Shown: positions 57,440 to 64,000 of the stretch, one piece after another | Layout: each line of letters opens with the position of its first letter | Position numbering within the stretch: position 1 is the stretch's first letter | Origin: Lamellibrachia satsuma | Lineage: Eukaryota > Annelida > Polychaeta > Sabellida > Siboglinidae | Reading direction: 5' to 3' | Assembly: GCA_033239005.1 (NCBI GenBank) | Contig: BSQZ01000079.1 | Span: forward strand, 2,613,501 to 2,677,500 | Length of the DNA: 64,000 nt | Program-made: the position numbers and the translations under genes | The notes under the pieces: model-generated | What the model was told of the DNA's origin: nothing | What the model saw: only the letters and a program-made list of their open reading frames with translations | Database searches by the model: none

Positions 57440-58570
57440 GACATGTCGCTATGTGTATAACCTTTCTGATTAAGACCTGCCTAGACATATGCTTTATCAA
57501 TTTAGTTGAGGTCTTACATTCAAGTATATAGCTCTATGCTGTGTAAACTATTGATATGCTGAGCGTATAGCCTAAAAGTAGATTACCAGGTACCTAATAA
57601 GCCTACTCAGGAGAAAGGTTACAAGCGGATATATTAATAATCTAAGATGTACTGACATTTGCAAATATAAACTCGTTTGTTTTACTCCAGTCACATGGAC
57701 ATCAAGCACAAACTAATACAGCGCAAATGTCACGGATAAATTAGTCATTGAAGACCCGCCACTCTCGAAACCCTTCCTGTTAGTCTCACGCGAAAGATTT
57801 TAACACTGTAGTTGCTGCTGGTTGGCGGCAGCACTGTTCGTGGCTATTGTCGTGCAGTAGCCTCGATTATCTAGGCTCCGTACTGTGGCGCCACTGTTTG
57901 TCGCACACACCTTCGCTTGGACCCAAACCGTACTTTTCATTGTGACAGAAATTAGGAAATTGTATGCGTATATTAAATCATACAATTTTTTTAAGTGTAG
58001 AATCTTGACAATGACGCTAATTGGCTGTTGGCGCTTTACGGTAACGCCTACCCAATCGGAATCGTTACGAGTCGCACGTGATATTGACATGGCAAAACAT
58101 ATGCAAATTTAGGGTTTGCACTGAAAGATAAACATATTGTCTGCATCCAGAACATTGTTGTTGGACGTGACGTGTGGGAATACTGATGACGCTCGGAAGA
58201 GGGCAGTACACACAAACCTGAACTAGCATCGTACGCGTTTACATGTTATTATTTTGCTAAGCTCCGCCCACCGGGTAACAGTCAAACCATGTGTTCGGAG
58301 TCAGACTATCTTCTCCAGAGTCGGATAAGCGCATTAGCGAAAATATTTTACGAAATTAGTATTTAGAATTTTCTGTAAATCAACTGTGCTAACAATTATT
58401 CTTTCATCAACATTTTGGCCAAATATAGCAATGTATACTAAAATGACATCGCTCACATAGATACATCCAATTGTAAATAATACTGTGATAAATTATTGAT
58501 TATGGCATTTGGTGCACAACGAATGTGCACAAACAAAACAGTAAACAGACAACTATACACACGAGACAGG
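57440..58570. other. intergenic, nothing recognised
   Basis: Overlapping opposite ORFs at 57800-58112 have no recognisable domains. Confidence 0.45.
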
Positions 58571-58574
58571 CCTT

Positions 58575-58765
58575 AAGCTGGAATCCACAAGGAAAATAAA
58601 AAAACAGGCAGATCCAAAACTACTCGGAGGAGATCAACAGTCGAGGACGTAAAGAAACATGGAATCACCTGGAAAGAAACGAAGAAAGCAGCAACTAACA
58701 GAGTGCTTTTGAAAAGAGTCGTCTCGGCCCTATGCTCTACCTTGAACGAAGAGGACTACGTAAGT
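58575..58765 (+). mobile_element. LINE ORF2 3' fragment
   Basis: Plus frame KTTRRRSTVEDVKKHGITWK and ALCSTLNEED then stop match the usual C-terminus of RTE/L1-like LINEs ('RP--TWRR-VE-E-----W-E----A-DR--WR--V-ALC----EE'). Confidence 0.7.
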
Positions 58766-58769
58766 AAAT

Positions 58770-60680
58770 CACACGTTGTATATCTCTTATAATATCATGA
58801 GCCCCCTGGAGATTAGGGCTTCCCTTTAAAACATATTCTTATTTGATTTCACACTGATAAACATAACAATTCGAACAAGGTATGACAATTGCTTCACAAG
58901 GGAACACCGGGGAGCGCTCTATGCCTGCAGTCTTTGTCTGGCATTTTGCAACTGCTAGAAATGGGTGATAGTATCATCGACCCGTAGTAGATGAAGGGTT
59001 AACTACAGAAGCAGAAGAGTTTAAAGACTAACCTGGCCATTCCCTCACCCTAACTTTCAGAAGGAAGAATTTCGACCCACAGGAAGGTGTCAAAACATTG
59101 AACGCCGCCATCAGAAGGGTTTTGATGGGGCAATTCTCATCAACCTCGTAGGGTCAAATGATGAGATTTGTTCAATGTGTTGGTACACTGGGGTGTTTGG
59201 TTTCTGATGATTGTGATTCTATCCCGCCTTAAACTTTCTCACAAGTAATAAATCATATTTAATTTTACTGGGCTAGAGATCGCGGCAAAATGTCGGTTGG
59301 AAATATTCGGGGACGTTTAATTTTAAGGCTATTTAAAGCACCGCTAACACTGAATACGACAAATCTCGCCATCGCCTGCGCGGTTATCATCATAAAAGGC
59401 GACCAATTTCGTGACAGAAAAGGAAGGATGACTGTAAATGACCAATTTAGCATCAGCGACGAAGAACTGTCTGATTGACAACAATTTGGTTCGCTCTTTG
59501 TGAGGCGTAAAAGGCGAAAACGACAGAGGTTCAATTTCGTGTGTTCCACTTCGTCGGTAATGATTCCCAGCACGCCAGCGGCGGACTTTATTGCATTCCA
59601 TCAGTGAGCGCACGTCAATTTACATCCTCTGTGTGTGTGTCCCTCCTCCTGGGTGAAATGATCTAGCGCCTCTGCTGGTGACATATCACTGTTTTATTTC
59701 ACGGTGGACAAATGATGTGACTACGATAGCTGGTATTATTTGACTGTGTCAGTGACCGTAGTATTTATTGCACATTTAAACAGGAGCAGGTTTGTTTGCG
59801 GCACATAATATATATTGTTATTTTCTCGAAAACGAAATTGTAGGATTTGGTGAAAACCGTGATAGGTTTGTGATAGCACAAACGGCAACATGCTTAAAAA
59901 ATTTCACGCAGAGTTCAATTGCCTTAAACGTTTTTTAATACTGGGATCCAATGGAAACTTAAATAATGATAATGTCGCTATGCTCGATACTAATTTGTAT
60001 TTTCATTTGTATAAAAGCACAAAAACGCACGATGTATAGAATAAAACATTTTATAAACAATTGTAAGCGACATTCGTAAAATGCATTTGCATATATTTCT
60101 AGTAAATATCAATCCCTTTATCAATGACTGTAAAATTAGTTTTATTTTCTGCTTCTGTCGGTACATTCCATATCGTAATTACGGGGCATTGTGGAGTCAC
60201 GTGGGTTCATTTCGATACCAGAGGAAGCACATCGTGTGTTTTTAGAGGATGAATGTGTTAACTTAAACACCGAATTCTTCTGACACGCAGAAAAAGGTTC
60301 AGAGCTAGAGAAGAGGAGGGTTTTCGGCTATTATCCGTAACATCTTAATCCCTTTGAATCCACAACTGCATTAGCTGACACGTAGTATATGCTAGTGCCG
60401 TACTCAAGATACAGTTCACGTCTCTTGATCGTACGTATTGCATATTCCCACTCACCCGTCGCTGTACTCATCCCACACGCAACCGTTGACAACACGGTCT
60501 GCTTGAGATACCATATCCCATGCAGATTTGTAGATCAGAGCTGCCTTCCGTGCTGTTTCGAAGCGACACCTATTGGGATCGTTTGTTCGACTGATATCTA
60601 GAGTACTCTAGTTAGCAGTTAGTTCAAGCCAGAAAAAAGGGCATAATTCAACCTCGCAATGGCGTTTTTTCAATCCCATT
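58770..60680. other. intergenic; right part duplicates the paralogue A 3' flank
   Basis: No gene supported. About 59990-60650 resembles 46440-47100. A 62-codon ORF at 59290 starts in a fair context but has no recognisable feature. Confidence 0.5.
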
Positions 60681-60684
60681 AAAC

Positions 60685-60810
60685 AGCGACACTTGGTGGC
60701 GATAACAGCGACATCTGACGCCCGGGACACAGCGCTACATCCGAGAAACAGCGATACCAGCGACAGCTGGCGTCCAGGAAACTACAGCGACACATGTTGG
60801 CGACACCTGG
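60685..60810 (-). repeat. short repeats just after the paralogue B stop
   Basis: Units such as acttggtggcgataacagcg and cagcgacacatgttggcga, related to those after paralogue A. Confidence 0.7.
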
Positions 60811-60820
60811 TGACACCGCA

Positions 60821-63112
<2,292 letters not shown>

Positions 63113-64000
63113 GTCTGTCTCTCGATGGTACTATGGCTTGATCTTGTCCTGACTGACAATCAAAGCGAAGGATATCAGTATATAAGGGTATTATTACAAT
63201 GAGTGAACTGTTTTCTTGTCACGAGTGTGATAATGACAAGTGTATCTCGGGGCATCTCGACTTGAGGTAATACATGTGTTATTACAATGAGTTAACTGTT
63301 GATTATATCATATAACTGATAAGCATGTCGCGTTGTGCTGAACGTTATCATTACAAGTAATTATCCAGATCCGGATACAGATTAGTTGACAGAAACATCA
63401 TTATGACATATGGCTTTATCCGTACTGTCAATCGCGACAAAGATACAAGTTGCTCAACATATCACCGTGCACAAATATTGCATTATGTTTGAACGAAAGC
63501 GAACAACGAAGTAATCATGAGCGATATATCAATGCCTAGCAGCATAACGAAACATGAACAGTCGGCGTTGTTCGGTGTTAACCCGAAAATAGCATTAGGC
63601 CTATAGTTGTACGATGTATCAATGTCTAGCAGCATAACGAAAAACATGAACAGTCGGCGTTGTTCGGTGTTAACCCGAAAATAGTATTAGGCCTATAGTT
63701 GTACGAAACAGAAAGCACATTAGTCGTATGTAACTTATAAATACGGTCATTTAGTCAGGAGAACGATATCATTTCTTGCAACGTAGAACTGAAATGCATA
63801 AAAACACAAGTAATGATGCGGATCATATACACAATGATTTCACCCCAGTAAGATTATGTCAATTAGTCATACATAAGGCGAACGTGCAGTGTTGTTTGTA
63901 GAAATCGAGATTGTCAATGTCACCCACCAATAAGGCATCATGTCACCCACCAATAAGGCATCACTTCATTTATGTATGGTGAATATGACAATATTTACAT
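63113..64000. other. 5' flank of paralogue B
   Basis: No gene. Contains an approximately 93-bp tandem duplication (63523-63705, phrase cagtcggcgttgttcggtgt) and a 24-bp one (63917-63964, tgtcacccaccaataaggca). No clear TATA box was fixed. Confidence 0.6.

Noticed and set aside
56457..57500. 347-codon minus ORF with MAVLPT repeats
   Set aside because: Artefact of the 28-bp satellite; no start context, domain or splice evidence.

Overview
The window is animal nuclear DNA. Genes are split by GT-AG introns, coding density is very low, and there are CR1-type LINEs, a Gypsy LTR retrotransposon, piggyBac/pogo/hAT relics, a tRNA-derived SINE and many minisatellites. A malate synthase gene (glyoxylate shunt) together with aerolysin-fold genes points to a marine invertebrate; a cephalochordate or lophotrochozoan is a reasonable guess, but the sequence alone does not settle it.

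Left third (1-27 kb): a malate synthase gene on the minus strand, read from about 26.8 kb down to the left edge and continuing outside. I traced six coding exons (26774-26809, 25975-26106, 24258-24473, 13930-14020, 858-934, 104-214) whose phases all agree. One intron holds a 41-bp minisatellite whose unit is a copy of the gene's own intron/exon junction. A 10.5-kb Gypsy element (1175-11660) with nearly identical 1.9-kb LTRs has inserted into that array, antisense to the gene. The large introns also hold LINE scraps, a SINE, several minisatellites, a hAT-like MITE nested in a pogo-like MITE, and a candidate opposite-strand TATA-driven first exon with a CxxC thioredoxin-fold motif.

Middle (27-46 kb): two tandem copies (about 1.6 and 1.9 kb) of a block built from three successive minisatellites; a 4.28-kb element with TTGGTT-rich inverted termini that carries a SAM-domain-like pseudogene and a nested, internally deleted piggyBac; a complete four-exon gene for a 125-residue CS-domain protein (38592-41871, plus strand); and a foldback MITE sitting inside a (TA)n tract.

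Right third (46-64 kb): two tandem paralogous minus-strand genes, each with four exons and identical intron phases, encoding predicted aerolysin/ETX-MTX2-fold beta pore-forming-type proteins without an obvious signal peptide. The left copy carries a 4.1-kb CR1-like LINE in intron 1. Between the two genes lie an almost perfectly periodic 28-bp satellite (30 units) and a 45-bp in-frame repeat. All identifications are by eye from motifs, splice sites and reading phase; no search was run.
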